Position numbers and translations under genes: made by a program. A stretch of DNA of 64,000 nucleotides, from NCBI RefSeq assembly GCF_028858725.1, contig NC_084772.1, forward strand, positions 14,267,048 through 14,331,047, given 5' to 3'. Shown here in pieces: positions 25,869-38,140 of this stretch. Origin of the DNA: Colius striatus. Taxonomy: Eukaryota > Chordata > Aves > Coliiformes > Coliidae. How positions within the stretch are numbered: position 1 is the first letter of the stretch; every line of letters starts with the position of its first letter. The notes under the pieces were generated by a model. That model did not search any database. It saw only the letters and a program-made list of their open reading frames with translations, and was not told the DNA's origin.

Positions 25869-27704
25869 AGTATATGGAATTGGAATTGCAGATGTTTGCT
25901 TATGAACTGCATTTTTGTATCAGAGCGGCACAATTCATATTGCTGGGAGATGGGCAGTAAGAACAGTAGGGAGACTGAGAGCAGAAGGTCTGGTTTGAGC
26001 TTCAAACCTTAACACACAAAACATTCTTTTAGCATATTAGTCTACTGTGCTCTAGAAAACAGAAGTTTCTGATGGTACCTGTAAAGCAGCTTTCTTTCCT
26101 CTTGCAAGAGAACAAGATAAAGTTACAGAACTAAGGAAAAAAATCTTCAATAAAAACATTGGAAGTTCTTTAGGAAAATTACTTAAAAGACATCTTTCTT
26201 CTGCAGGCTCTTGTTCTTAGGCCCTGGAATAGGCTTGGGTTGTTTGGATTTTTTTCACCTCAGCTTTGTACTACAGCATCAGAAAATGAGCATGGACAGA
26301 GAATGCTATTTATAGACTTCTTTACATCAGCTTTAACTTTGCTAAATTTTTAAGTGTTGCCTGTCCAAAAAAATCACTAAGAACTAGATTACTTCATTAC
26401 CAGAAATGCTGCTACAATAGGGTATGTCAGGATAGGAGATAAGTCATTGTGATTTATCATCAGCTTTTTCAGAAGGAAATATGTATGGAAATGGTTGATT
26501 GAGAGGCAGGACAGCTAAATTAATTTTTCTTTAGCATAACAATATGGAGAAAATACAAAGATTAGAATGATTTATGTGATTTATCTGATAAAATACTTAA
26601 AAATATATCCTGTGATTTCAGCTTCAATTAATATGCTATTCTGACAACATTTGACATATTGAATTTAATTTGCTGTAGGAAACATATGTGAAGTTCAGAG
26701 TTCTAGTAGACTGAAACTAACATTTTTGGTTTTTTACAAATACTGTAACTAAACAAAGCATAACTGGAGAAACAAATGTTTTATTGCTTAGATTTACACA
26801 ATAGAAGTTATTTCTGACTCAGATGTCAGAGAAATTTAAAGTAATTCTAAACTTAAAACTAGTGTCTCCTCTTTTTGGTCAAGCCCCCAAACCAGTTTTG
26901 AATCCATTTTGTGAGCTGGATGTTTAGCGAAATACCTTCAGTGTCTGAGAAACAGAGGTCTCATCTGGAATCAATTAATTTGAAATAGTTTAGCAACATA
27001 CTTTCTAGACTTTTTGTCTGTGTGTGAGTGCTCGAGTTTCTCCACTAGCATTTTAAGCGAGAAAATCTGTGTATAATTTCCTATGCTATGTCCTGGGGTT
27101 TTTTTGGGTTGGGTTTTTTTTTGATGGCACTTCAGTTTTCATTGTCCTTTTGTTGGGGCCAACCTAAAGCTCAGGGAGATAAATTAGTAAATTGATTTCA
27201 ATGTAGTCTGGACAGGCACTTTGTGTGGTCTTACTTTACACTTAAGTATTGTTGGTTTGCGTCACATATGCATATATTATTTTATCTCTTATCAGTGAAG
27301 GAACATCACAGTCATGTACTTCTGAAACTCTTTTGTAGTATTTTAGGAGAAAATGTAGTCCTGCGGTTGGGTTTTGATATTGAAGTCTAGAATATGCTTT
27401 GATTAAGTGCAAGCCCATGTATGCTGAATTATTAAACCCATTTGGACTTTAAATGATTTGAAAAATCATTTAAATATTACCGAAAAGTACCAAATTTGTA
27501 CATGATGCTCCCAAAGGAGCAGTTTTTCGCTCGAGGGGATGAGATTTATGGAAGCCATTCTCCCTGAGGTGCTGAGCCTTGCTATCGCTCAACAGGTCGG
27601 TTGAAAGGCGGCCGGGTGAGTTGCCGTGAGGACTCGGCTCCCGCCGCCCGTGGCTACCGCGGCCGGGGGCCGGGCTGAGGCGGTGCGGGCCGGGCCGAGG
27701 CGGC

Positions 27705-27732
27705 GGGAAGCGGTGGGAAGCGGCGGGGTGGG
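27705..27732 (+). promoter_or_regulatory. Predicted G-quadruplex
   Basis: Four G runs, at 27,705-27,707, 27,715-27,717, 27,725-27,728 and 27,730-27,732, are separated by loops of 7, 7 and 1 bases. This satisfies the common G3+N1-7 rule. The last run overlaps the first base of the CTCF-like site. Confidence 0.65.
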
Positions 27733-27745
27733 CACTAGAGGGCAC
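27732..27745 (+). promoter_or_regulatory. CTCF-like binding site
   Basis: GCACTAGAGGGCAC matches the core consensus CCASYAGRKGGCRS at 13 of 14 positions; only the first base differs. Orientation is forward on the plus strand. Placement within an isolated CpG island suits an insulator or loop anchor, but occupancy cannot be judged from sequence. Confidence 0.5.
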
Positions 27746-27913
27746 TGACGCTCTTCGCTGCCTTACGCCGCCGGCTTTCCAGGGCGCCATGAAAAGCCGT
27801 TTTGTTACCACCGGCATTGCCGGCCCCCTCAAGGGAGACGGGATTCAATCTCGCTGTGGTTGGGGCTAGCGCTTAGGCAGTTTGTCAGGATTAACATCTT
27901 TCTAGGCAGTGGA

Positions 27914-27940
27914 TCGCGTTACCTTCGGCGTCGCGTTACC
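27914..27940. repeat. Duplicated 10-mer TCGCGTTACC
   Basis: TCGCGTTACC occurs at 27,914-27,923 and again at 27,931-27,940, a spacing of 17 bases. Each copy contains GTTACC, which resembles an X-box (RFX) half-site. Exact repetition of a CpG-containing 10-mer in so small an island suggests paired factor sites, though a small local duplication is possible. Confidence 0.6.
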
Positions 27941-27960
27941 CTCCTCGACGCTCGCTACAA

Positions 27961-30900
27961 AGTTTTGGAATGATGTGGCTTCAGATTGTCTGGAAAGTGC
28001 CACAGCTGGAGTCTTGGTGTAAAATAAATAGTGCGGGCCTCTCAGCGGCTGTGGCTTTTTAAGAGGTTTGCTATCTCTCCTTTTTCAATGACAGTGTCAG
28101 TTCCTGCTATGCTGAGAGAAAGAGTTTAAAGATAGAAAAAAAAAAAATGATGAAGCAAAAAATATTTCATGCACAAATATTGTAACACTTGGAGGATTTT
28201 ACAGGAAAAAAAAATACTGGACCAAATTGGTCTAATTTTACCTATAGACATTTAGGTCAGTGGAGCTTACAACTGAAGAGCAATAGATTGGTCCAAATCG
28301 CTTCCGTGTAATCCTGTAGTGCCTTGGAATATAGAAGACATTGTTACAATGCATCACTGTAAATGATGACCTAAAAGGACATACATGACCATATAGATTT
28401 TAAATGTTTACAGGCTTGGAAGGAGTCTCATTTCCACCTGCCTCATTCTGATGTTCTTCCCTAGATAGCCACTTTGGAGTATTGCTAAAGGTGGGATTTG
28501 ACTCATAGACCAATCAAATGCCCATGTGTAAGAAATATATACTGTAAGCAGAGTTTTATAATATCATGTTATACCAACTTGGACAGATACATGGCCATAG
28601 AAGCTAATGTGCCTAAGAGAAATTGTCATCTACAACTTCGATGACAAAAAATGGGCAACACACTGCCGTAATAGTTGCATAGTTTTCTGTCAATGTCCTG
28701 ATTTAGGATGTTAATTAACTATTATTAAAGTATTAACTCTCAGAGAGTAAGTTAGTAACTGCTGCTCTGGAAAATGAGCACAGTTTTGCTGAGGAGCACT
28801 GTGTTACAGAGAGCAGTGGGAGACCTGTTAACTGCCCGTCTTCTGCTTTCCAAGGCAGGGAACATCCGTTAAGCTGTTAGATGCACTCAAGGTGGGTGGA
28901 AAAGTTAGAGCTGCCAGTCATGTTTAAGACCCTCCAGGGAACACACTATGTGACTGGGACATTAGCAGTTCCTTGCAAGCCAGCAGGAATTCAGAGATAA
29001 CTGTCTAGAGCAGCCAGCCCTGCTGCTGTGCAATGCCTGTGAGGAAGGTGACATTATGGTTAATTTTGCCTGACAAAGGCATAAGGCTGCCTTCCATAAC
29101 TTCATGGGTGGTGTGGTGGCTTTCAGACATTCCAGTCCCACTGAGCTCTGCTGGCTCCATGAGCCATAATTCAGCTCTTCAATTTTAAAGTGCTGGCTTA
29201 AGCAAATTCTAAGGGTTTTTCTAAGGTTTTTTTCTCTGAAGTTTGGCAATGAGTAAGAGCTCTCTCCCTTCTGAATAAGCAACAGTTCATCGGAATTCTT
29301 AATTGTAATGCAATGGCAGGCAGAGTTGGAGTAGAAGAAATCAATGTAAGTGGATTAAAAGAAAAGGACCAAGTAATTGAACGTAAAAGAAGAGCTCGGA
29401 TTTTTAAGAGTGATTGGTGAACATTGCAGCAATAATTTTCAAAATAGAACTTATTATTATTGTGATGATTTAAAAGTTAATCAACAGATAGACTGTAGCC
29501 ACATCATATGAAAACTAACATAAAATGCAACTGTGGATCATGAGCTATTATAAGGTAGACAAAATTGAATAGAACTTTGATATGTGAGTGTAAACTGTGC
29601 GTAGTACCTGTCTAGACAGTAATTACACTTAAGCTTTCGTTTGATTCTGTTGGTACAGTCTGACACTGTTCCAGTGAAGTCTCAATGATACTATAGAGAC
29701 ATAGGCCCACACAGGCGAAGACTGAAGCCATAAGGAGAAGGAATTATATTCAATAACCCTTTAAAACATAATTCACAGAGTAGCTTGAAGACCTCGTAGC
29801 TTGAAAAGTCTGGCTTCGATGTATGTGCACAGGTTTGTTCCTTCTATCTTCACACTAGCAAGTGGGATAGAGATTAAATTTATGGTGTAACATCTTGTAG
29901 CTGCCACTTCTTTTCACATGAGCTCCTAATCCATGTAGTCTATGCTAACTTGGTAAGCTGAAAAGTTCCTTAACTTGATGTGAATCCCATTGAAGAGCTG
30001 CTGCTTCTGCACTGCATTTCAATGCTCTTCATTTTATCCAGTGTGATCATGAGATGTTCCATGTGAAAGTATTACATTTAAGGTTAAACTAGTGCCATAG
30101 AAACTCTAGTTCAACATAATTTTTATCCTAGTGAGACTGCTAATATATATTTTTAAATAAAATAAAACTTCAGAAACATATTAATTGGTCTCAGTGGTTA
30201 AGTTAAATACTTAAATACATGCATACATATCATTCTGCCAAGGATAAGTCATTAGTTCAGTATAAACCAGAAATGATAGCTCTATTTGAATCAGGAGACT
30301 AAACCCTATTTCCATTAATGCTAACTGTTTTATTAATACATGCGTGTGTCGGCATTAAGTCATAAATTTAAATGGTCTGTCCCTTCTTGATTTAAAGTAA
30401 TTATCTCAAAGATCTTGGCTGCTGTATGAATAACTGCCTTACTCCTTTCACCTTTTATCAACTTTTTTTTTTTTTTTTTAATATGTAGACATTGTAAGGC
30501 AAACAAAAGAACTAGAGTTTGTGTAAAGTTGGCTGGCAGTTGAACCAAAAATAAACATATTTTCATTACCACAGCAGAATACCTGTGACTATACCAGCCC
30601 CCAGAAAGGATTCTGAGGCATTTTTAGTGTCAAAGAACTTTATGTACCTGCCTTATGTGTACTTCATGTACATTTTTGTATATCTTCATTTATGTAGTTA
30701 ATTTCTGTGATTTAGTGGAAAATTGTAATTGAGGCAACAGGTTAAAAAATGTGACCTTTAAGTGGTTTGAGAAAATTGACAGAAAATTTATACCAAATTT
30801 TCAGAAATCATAATTATATCTGAGAGTAATTCCAATATAAATACAGGAATTCTAATAGCATTTATGAAATACAGCCTGATCTCATTAACACTAGAAAACA

Positions 30901-33895
30901 CACTTGAAATTTTAGGATTAAATCTCGTCCTTTTCAGAGCAGTGTTCCTGATGGGCAATCATCCCTTTCAGCAGACTTGACAACATATTGATGTAGTTAG
31001 TTATTTCTAAGTATTACTCAGTTCATTTCAGATCACCATTCAGGACAAGATTTTAGCACATTTCTTCATTGCAAGGTACTTTCTGGTCAGGGCATAAATG
31101 GTTAGAAGCTTTTTCTGAGGAATGACTAATATTAAAACCGTTGAATGCTGTGAGGTTAATTCAATATGTACAGCACAGTGATCAGATCCTCCAGTTTCAT
31201 ATTGCATGTAACTATCATTATTTAACCACAGAGATTACCAAACTGATGTAACTGAAGAATCACTCAAACATTTATCCAATGCACACAGTGAACAGATATT
31301 TAAAAGATAATGTCTTTTTCCCCATCCTCTTTCAGCATCTTTTTCTTGCCATTGAAATTTCATTGAAGATCTTCAATATGTCACATAAGTGAAAGTTACT
31401 GTTCATTCACAGTTTCAAACTCATTTTCTCCAGACGTAAGAGGTTCCAAAATTTTGAAAAGCAGATGAACGATAATTTTATTTGGGACATTTTTCATTCA
31501 AATAGAAAACTTTGTCCACCACTGATTGTTGCCTTTTTATTTGTTACCATTCCAGTTATAGCTGGTATAGCTCAGAGAATACAGCTGATTGGTATGCATT
31601 TCAATTCTTTTTAGCAGTCTGGCAATTTACATGGCATTTATTTTTTCTAAAGCGAGAAGAAAACATAGTAGACTTGGCTTTTACATACAATTTACGATTT
31701 GCATACAAAAGGGCTGATTAGGTAGCAATACAAATGACTGTAGGTCACACTTAGGCTGGTCATTCTAGTTCTTTCTTTTAAAATTGTGAATTTTGCAATA
31801 TTTATATGAAAAAAATTGCATTCATAAACTGAACATGTCACATTTCAAATACTAGATTGAGCAATCCTCTTAGAGATCTCTCGTGGTTTTCTGTGGTGCA
31901 GTCATTGACTATACTCTTATAGTGAAGCCAGTTTAAGATGATCCCTTCCTCAGAGATTCCCAATCCTGTTCTGCAGTTTACAGTCCACTGTTCTGTACCA
32001 ACAAAGTTGATTTCGAGACTTCAGAGCTAATCAGGACACCTGCATCATCTGGCTTAAAATGAAACATATACAATAGTTAAGGTTACTGTCTGTATGACCT
32101 TGGTAACACAGAACCTATCCTCGTAGGCATAGTTCTTGGTTTCTCAGATTCCTGCATCATTGGCTTGGATTTGTTGAACTTGATTACGTTTAGATGATAT
32201 TTCTTGGGCCTCAGTTTATTTGCTTCTGCTCCCCTTCTACACCACAAAATCTAACATTCAAAATCTAGTATTCAAAGTTTGCTGCTCTTGAATGCAAACT
32301 TTGCCCCCACATAACCTCCGTTTACCAGCTATAGTTGACTGTTTTAGCCTACCTTTTTATTTTCATATTTCTGCTTTACTCAATCATCTCCATTTATCCT
32401 CAAATGTTGAGACATTATTCTTTGATTGATTGGATCAGACTTATCAAACACGTGCTTTTTTCTTTGGCTATTACTTCTACCTGAATTAAACAAGGACTTC
32501 CCATTCCTAGACTGCATTGTAGTCATACCCCTCATGATGATGTTGTAGTTAGTAATGTCCAACTACTTTCTGTACAAATTCCTTACTTTTCTGGATCCTT
32601 AAACAGAAATCTTACTTCCTTTGTGTTTGACTAGGTGTATGTCAAGCTACTGGAGTAGTTAGATATGATAGAAACTAATTCTTAGTATCTTCAATGACTT
32701 CCTATATATTTACTTTGTTACAAAGGTAATTCCATTTTTAAATAAGGTGACGTTGGCAGGATCTGAGAAATACTCAAGCAATCTCCTGAAAAAGAAAACA
32801 GAGACTAGCCTTACCATCTCACTAGACTGTTTATGAGCAATATGCAGGTCTCATAGGGAACCAAAACATGATGAACCCCATTGAGAAAGGTAACATAAAG
32901 ATTTAGTCAGTGCCGCAGGAATGTACTATGATTCTATAGCATCACAAATTATGAAGTGGCTGCTGCCCTGGGTTTTAAAGGAGCAGTCAAAACACATGAT
33001 GAAAATTAGAAGTCTAAAGTCTTTTTTTTCTTTGGATGACATTGTATTGACATGGAATGCAACCTTAGTGTGACCTTCAGTATGTGTCTGTAAGTTTAGA
33101 AGGCTTGGGAAACATCCACCTTATTTAATATAGGCTCAGAAATTTGTTATTGTTGTTAGCAGACTTTTATTACATCTATGAGCAGACAAGTTTAAACTGT
33201 TTATCTGATGTTTGCTGGTTAAAATCCTGTCTGATCATCCTGACAGATGACCAGAGAAACTCCATTGGAGTCCATGGGGTTATTCAATTGACACTGGTAT
33301 TATTGAACAATATCTTTGATGTGGAAATTTAAAGTAATCTTGCTAATTACATTAACTCATTTTTGAACAGAGTTTACATGGAGGTGTGCATTTCAGGGCT
33401 AAGCCAGTTGTCAGTGCTCCTAGCATTAGGAATGCCATCAATACACCATCATATGTAAGAAACCAGACTACTATTTGTTTAATTGTTGAATGAGATTGAA
33501 CAAGAAATGAGTTTGGCTGAAATGATCAAGTCTACGGAGAAAGTGCCAGCTCTGATACTTACCAAGATTTGACAGTTGCTCGTTGCCATGACCTTGGCTT
33601 TTTTATAATCAGAAAGTATGCTGGCTATAATTACTGCCTTCATAAGATTCTATGGGTCATCCTCTGCAGCGGGCTTGAACCAGATTGTCGACATGTATCA
33701 GATTACTAATGAATTGTGTGCAAATCTTCATTTTGCTCTCATAGCTGTTAAATTCTGTTTCTGCCTGTCACTGTATACAGTTTGTGGAACAACTTAGCCT
33801 TTAAGATATTTCCCTTCTAAAATGCATAACAAACAAGTTATTTCTTGAAAGCTGTACATAATGTGTGGGACTTTTTTTTTTCCCAAAAATTTACA
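27961..33895. other. Intronic AT-rich DNA
   Basis: No supported gene or named repeat. It holds a T17 tract and ordinary AT-rich sequence. The open frames of about 100 codons near 29 kb (minus strand) have no recognisable domain. Confidence 0.5.
30463..30479. repeat. T17 homopolymer
   Basis: Run of 17 T. On the minus strand this would be an A tail, but no retroposed body is recognised beside it. Confidence 0.85.
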
Positions 33896-33896
33896 G

Positions 33897-34085
33897 AAGA
33901 TTATTGATACTTTATTAAGAAAAGTAGTGTAAATGAAATTAATAATGTGTACAAAAGATGTTTCCATCGGTATTAAATCATTTAGCCTGCTGGAGGAGAG
34001 AAGTATGTTTTTGCCTAGAGGTATACCCCATCTGGAAATTAAATCCATTTTTACAAGAAATGAAATCATTCAAAATAAACTGCAG
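33897..34085 (+). other. Candidate 189-base exon with a possible start codon
   Basis: The acceptor is a T9CCC tract, then AAAAATTTACAG ending at 33,896. The donor is CTGCAG|GTAAGC, as strong as the one in the CpG island. All frames carry stops in the first 40 bases, but an ATG at 33,933 is then open in phase 0 for 51 codons to the donor. The peptide (MKLIMCTKDVSIG...) has no motif I recognise. It could be an alternative 5' exon, or chance. The following 300 bases look complex and non-repetitive. Confidence 0.22.
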
Positions 34086-35106
34086 GTAAGCTTGTGGTTT
34101 AACTGTTTCCATGTGCTTAAAAGCAGACCGTATTTAACCCATAAATGCCTTGGGCAGTTTATTACTTCGAGTTAATGAATGCTAATTGCTTCTTGAATTT
34201 GAGATCAGCAGCTCCTCCTTTTATGCTTTTCAGTAATTTTACAAGGAGTATTTTGAATCACTCAGATATGACAGTTTCCTGTTTCACATGTTAATTATAT
34301 ATATGCAGCTCCTGTGCCTTAATGGATAAAAACATAAAACTGTGTACACATTAACTTCCTTTTTCATTCTTACCAATTGATTATATGTATTTCCCCTTTG
34401 ACCTTTATAAAAGGCTCCAAGTTTTGTTTTCTGACAAATTAGAAACATACTAACTTTTTAATATTGTATCAAGTGCTTTAAATGTAAAGACATGAATTTC
34501 TATCTGCCTCCTCATGCCTCAAAATAATTTGTCTGTTATCTATAGTAAGCCAGGCATATTCATTATGCTTTAAGCCTATGTCCTATGAATTGAGATGTCA
34601 GTCTGAATGACATGAATCCTTTCCACAGCTGTGCCTTGAAGGACAGATGCCTTTCTACCATGAATGATACCAGAAAAAGTCCTATTGCAGAACTGTTTTT
34701 CCCACTTCTCAGTAGTCTGATGAGGTCATTGCTAAAATTAGGAGGAGATATATATATGTCTATGTAGTTGAAGCTGTACAGGGAATTGAATAAGAGTTCC
34801 CCATACATTAATTATGCCTTCTAATTATGCCCTTCTAGTAACCTCCTCATGTCCCGAAAGAATCCTAGAATGAATGAAAAGGAGCATAATTCCTCATTTA
34901 TAGAGAAACATTCTTTCAGTAATCATATTCAAAATTACAAATCAGCTGAGAGGAAAGCATCTATATTGACTTCTACTTCCTGTTCTATTTTGCAAAAAGC
35001 ATGGCTAGGACTTTGGCTAAGATGACTTTATCCAGGTGCTTGCATTTGAGGAGGGAGAAGAATGAAAGACTTAAATCTATGTGTGTGTGCCCATTCACTT
35101 TTATCT

Positions 35107-35130
35107 ATTTATTTATTTATTTATTTATTT
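35107..35130. repeat. (ATTT)6 microsatellite
   Basis: Six perfect ATTT units, likely length-polymorphic. Confidence 0.9.
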
Positions 35131-37556
35131 TGGTGGGAAATAGTTGGAAAGCATGGAATATGATTAAAACTCTTTATGTTGCAAAGGCAAACTATCTTGC
35201 TTTTCAGAAGTATTTTTATGTATCTCAGTGACATGCCTTCTAAAGAGCAGCTTCCAAAGCATAGTATTAAGGCAAGTTACCTGGACTAAAAAGAAATTTC
35301 AACTTGCTTAGGAGGGATAGTTTCTACCTTTCAATAAATATCTTCTCAAGTGTATAATATGAGGATCCTATTGGACATACTGTACCTTCTCTACTCCTAT
35401 TGGAGCAGCATCCCCAAGTGATGTTGTAGTGCTCACCTTGAAATGCTGGAACATTGCACAAAGTCTGCTACTAGTAGCAAAGGAGTTAAAAAACATATGG
35501 GCTAGCTATCTTTCTGCACCTTCAAACAGCCACGTTCTACATCAAAAAGAGACTGCAGCAACTCCTTGATCAAAGCTCAGGTAATTTAATTATTTGCCTT
35601 CATGAATCAAGGGGTCCTTGAACAAGCTCAGGATGTCTGGATATCAGAATATATGAAATTTATTGTTTCACTCCTAATATTCCAACATCAAAGTAAGTCT
35701 TTTTCCTATAAACAAATGAGTAAAAGAATTCAAGCAAAAGCTAGTATGGAGAGATTCTGTTTTCTAGAATCTTTGTGAGCTATAAATTAAGCTGATTCCT
35801 GTGGGGTGAGATATTTCCCAGTGTGACTCTTTGTGTTTATTTTATATAACAGAACATCTCTACTAAATCTTACAAACTGAAATGTTTAGCTCCTACTCCT
35901 GTAAGTTCACTTAATTGACATTGGTTTTCCTGTTTCTCAATTTTACATGATTTTTCATGTTTTGTTTTGCAAATCTGTGCCAGGCTTTAAGTGGCTCTTT
36001 GGCCATGTCATGCTTTGAGATTTTAATTAGCACAGGGTAACGTAGAATGTGCACTCTACTGCAGAGGACAGAGTTCAAAGCTGATTCTTCCAGCAGCCTC
36101 AACCAAAAGTCAGAAGAAATTAGAGTGGTCAGAGAAGCCAATGGTCTGAAGGAATAGTGCTGAGTCCCAAGTGTTCTCTATGCTTCTTACCAGCAGTGGC
36201 AGTCACATTAATTCAGGATTAAAGAGGCCAAAATTGGTTGGCGTTTTTTAAACCCTAAACATAGCAGAGATGTGCATGCTGATACAAGAATGGATTCTCA
36301 GCCTGGAAAAATAAATGCCACTTTATTTCTAGGAAAGCTTAGTCCCTTTGTATCTTTCCATTTTATTTCTATTTTTGCATTTTCTTCTTCCAATCTGCCA
36401 GATTTACTTTCACAGCTGGGGCTCAGCCCTTCTTTTTTCCATGCTCATGGACCAAGCCTAATATCCTATAATTTTTGATGGTAAGTGCCACTTTTAGTGC
36501 GTGTCTTGGATGTTTATCTGCTCTGTTGTTTTTGCATAAAAGCTCTCTCATTGCTTGTGTTGTCCTGATTTGGTACGTGTTATCTTCATGACCTGCAACA
36601 ATCCTGTGTGTCAAACTGTTATTGAAGCCAGTGAGATGTCTCTGTGCAGAGTGCTTCCTTATATCTTAGCAGGAACAGAAATAGTGGGAAACAAGACAGT
36701 AGAGACAGGAAACAAATACAGTCACTGCATGTGGTGACATGTGTTTCTGAGATGATATAAAAGTTATATAAACAGAAAGAAAATAAAATGGGTCGGCACA
36801 TCCCACCTTCTCATATTTACCTATGAACTAATGTGTGCCACAGGTTTCTAATGCTGCAGATCCTTTTGCAACTGAAAATTTCTCTTTAAAAATGCCATGG
36901 AAATTTTTATAGAACAAAAGGACTGCAAAATGCAGAACTATGATAAATAATCTAATTAATTGTTTCATATAACATAGTAAATAATTAAGACAAGATAACA
37001 ATGCAGTATTCTGCAATTCATTGTCATGCTGGTGGAGAAGATCTGTAAAGTAGTTTGTTTAAAATGATGACATGATGCTTGGAGAGACATGCTCCTCTGC
37101 TTGGTGTGAAGAATGTATAATCTACTTCATATATTAGCTAACCATAAAGCAGCTCTATCAACTGTGTGCTGTAGTTCCTTGGGATAAAGTTACAGATAGA
37201 AACAACTACACTTACCTGTAAAGACATTCCAAATTCCTACCTTAATTCCTAGCTAACTGTTATTGGAAGAACACAGTGTTTGTGTGAAACTTTGAAGCCA
37301 CTGAGTCTGGCTTTTCAGTTTCTTCACTTTGGACAGAAAACTTTCTTTTAAGCTTCAAAGACTTTGCTTTTAATTTCAATTAACTAAACATGTTAAAATT
37401 GTTACCATGTGATAAATTCATTCTATATTTTCCAGGACATCAGCCAGTAGAAAGGTGATTATTTTGCTTAAAGTGAAGTTACTTCATTGGTATCATACCA
37501 CATCTACATTCAAGACAGCAGTATTATGGTCAGCCAGACATTGCCAAACAAATTTT

Positions 37557-37580
37557 ATATGTGTGTGTATACACACATAC
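37557..37580. repeat. 24-base alternating purine-pyrimidine tract with 16-bp palindrome
   Basis: The 24 bases alternate strictly between purine and pyrimidine. Inside them TGTGTGTATACACACA (37,562-37,577) is a perfect palindrome. Such sequence can adopt Z-DNA or extrude as a cruciform. Confidence 0.85.
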
Positions 37581-37759
37581 GAGAACATGCATCCTTCCTG
37601 AATGTCTATTGTAGTTTTACTGTGAAATCTCTGATGTTAAACAGAGCCATATACATGAGTTTAAGGAAGCTTTAATTTCTACCATATAACTATGTGGTGG
37701 TGTGAGTGGTTACATTTGCCAGTGAAAGATATAGTGACAGTGCACATGCCTGTGCCATT

Positions 37760-38140
37760 ACCAGAGGAGGAGGAATTGATTAGCAATAACACACTTCATT
37801 AACACTGCACTTTCTCAATCATTGTAATTGTGGCTCTTCCCCTAAAACATCAAGAGGAACAGGTTTCATTTCAACCAAATCAATCTAATGTGTTAAAATT
37901 TACATAATTTCCTCTCATTGCGTTTATAGAGCAGCAGGAATTTTAATTTGCATTGTCTGTATAGTCTATAATCAAAGTGTTAAGAGCACAAGGTTTATTC
38001 ATTATGTATGGCATGTGGTGACAAATTTACATAATAGGCTGCATCTTGCTGAAATATTCATTCTTTCCCCACGCCCATCTTTGCAATGTTTGCTATAACT
38101 TATTTTCTATAAACCCGTTAATTCAATTGCACAAGTTCCA
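37760..38140. promoter_or_regulatory. Conserved-element-like block
   Basis: About 380 bases of high-complexity AT-rich sequence are crowded with homeodomain-type TAAT/ATTA sites, GATTAG, CAATCATTGTAATTG and a TTTATAG motif near 37,924. There is no simple repeat and no open reading frame. The texture fits a developmental enhancer, but only cross-species alignment can show conservation. Confidence 0.28.

Larger units (their letters stand above)
27590..27960. promoter_or_regulatory. Second CpG island, inside the inferred intron
   Basis: A sharply bounded island of about 370 bases within AT-rich DNA, with many CpGs and runs of G. On the plus strand a good donor-like site GGCCGG|GTGAGT occurs at 27,615/27,616, so an alternative first exon is possible. 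The minus strand is open for 120 codons (27,470-27,832), but the translation is Arg/Pro/Ser-rich in the GC part and unfamiliar. The island also carries a G-quadruplex motif, a CTCF-like site and a duplicated 10-mer. It could be an alternative promoter, an enhancer island or an insulator. Confidence 0.65.
34086..37759. other. Intronic AT-rich DNA
   Basis: No supported gene. It contains the ATTT microsatellite and a Z-DNA-like palindrome at 37.56 kb. A pair of splice-like signals near 36.4-36.48 kb encloses no open frame. Confidence 0.5.

Noticed and set aside
36404..36480. Acceptor-like CTGCCAG and donor-like G|GTAAGTG pair
   Set aside because: Stops in every frame; a chance pairing is likely.
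37214..37256. Minus-strand donor ACAG|GTAAGT with a moderate acceptor
   Set aside because: All frames of the enclosed segment have stops.
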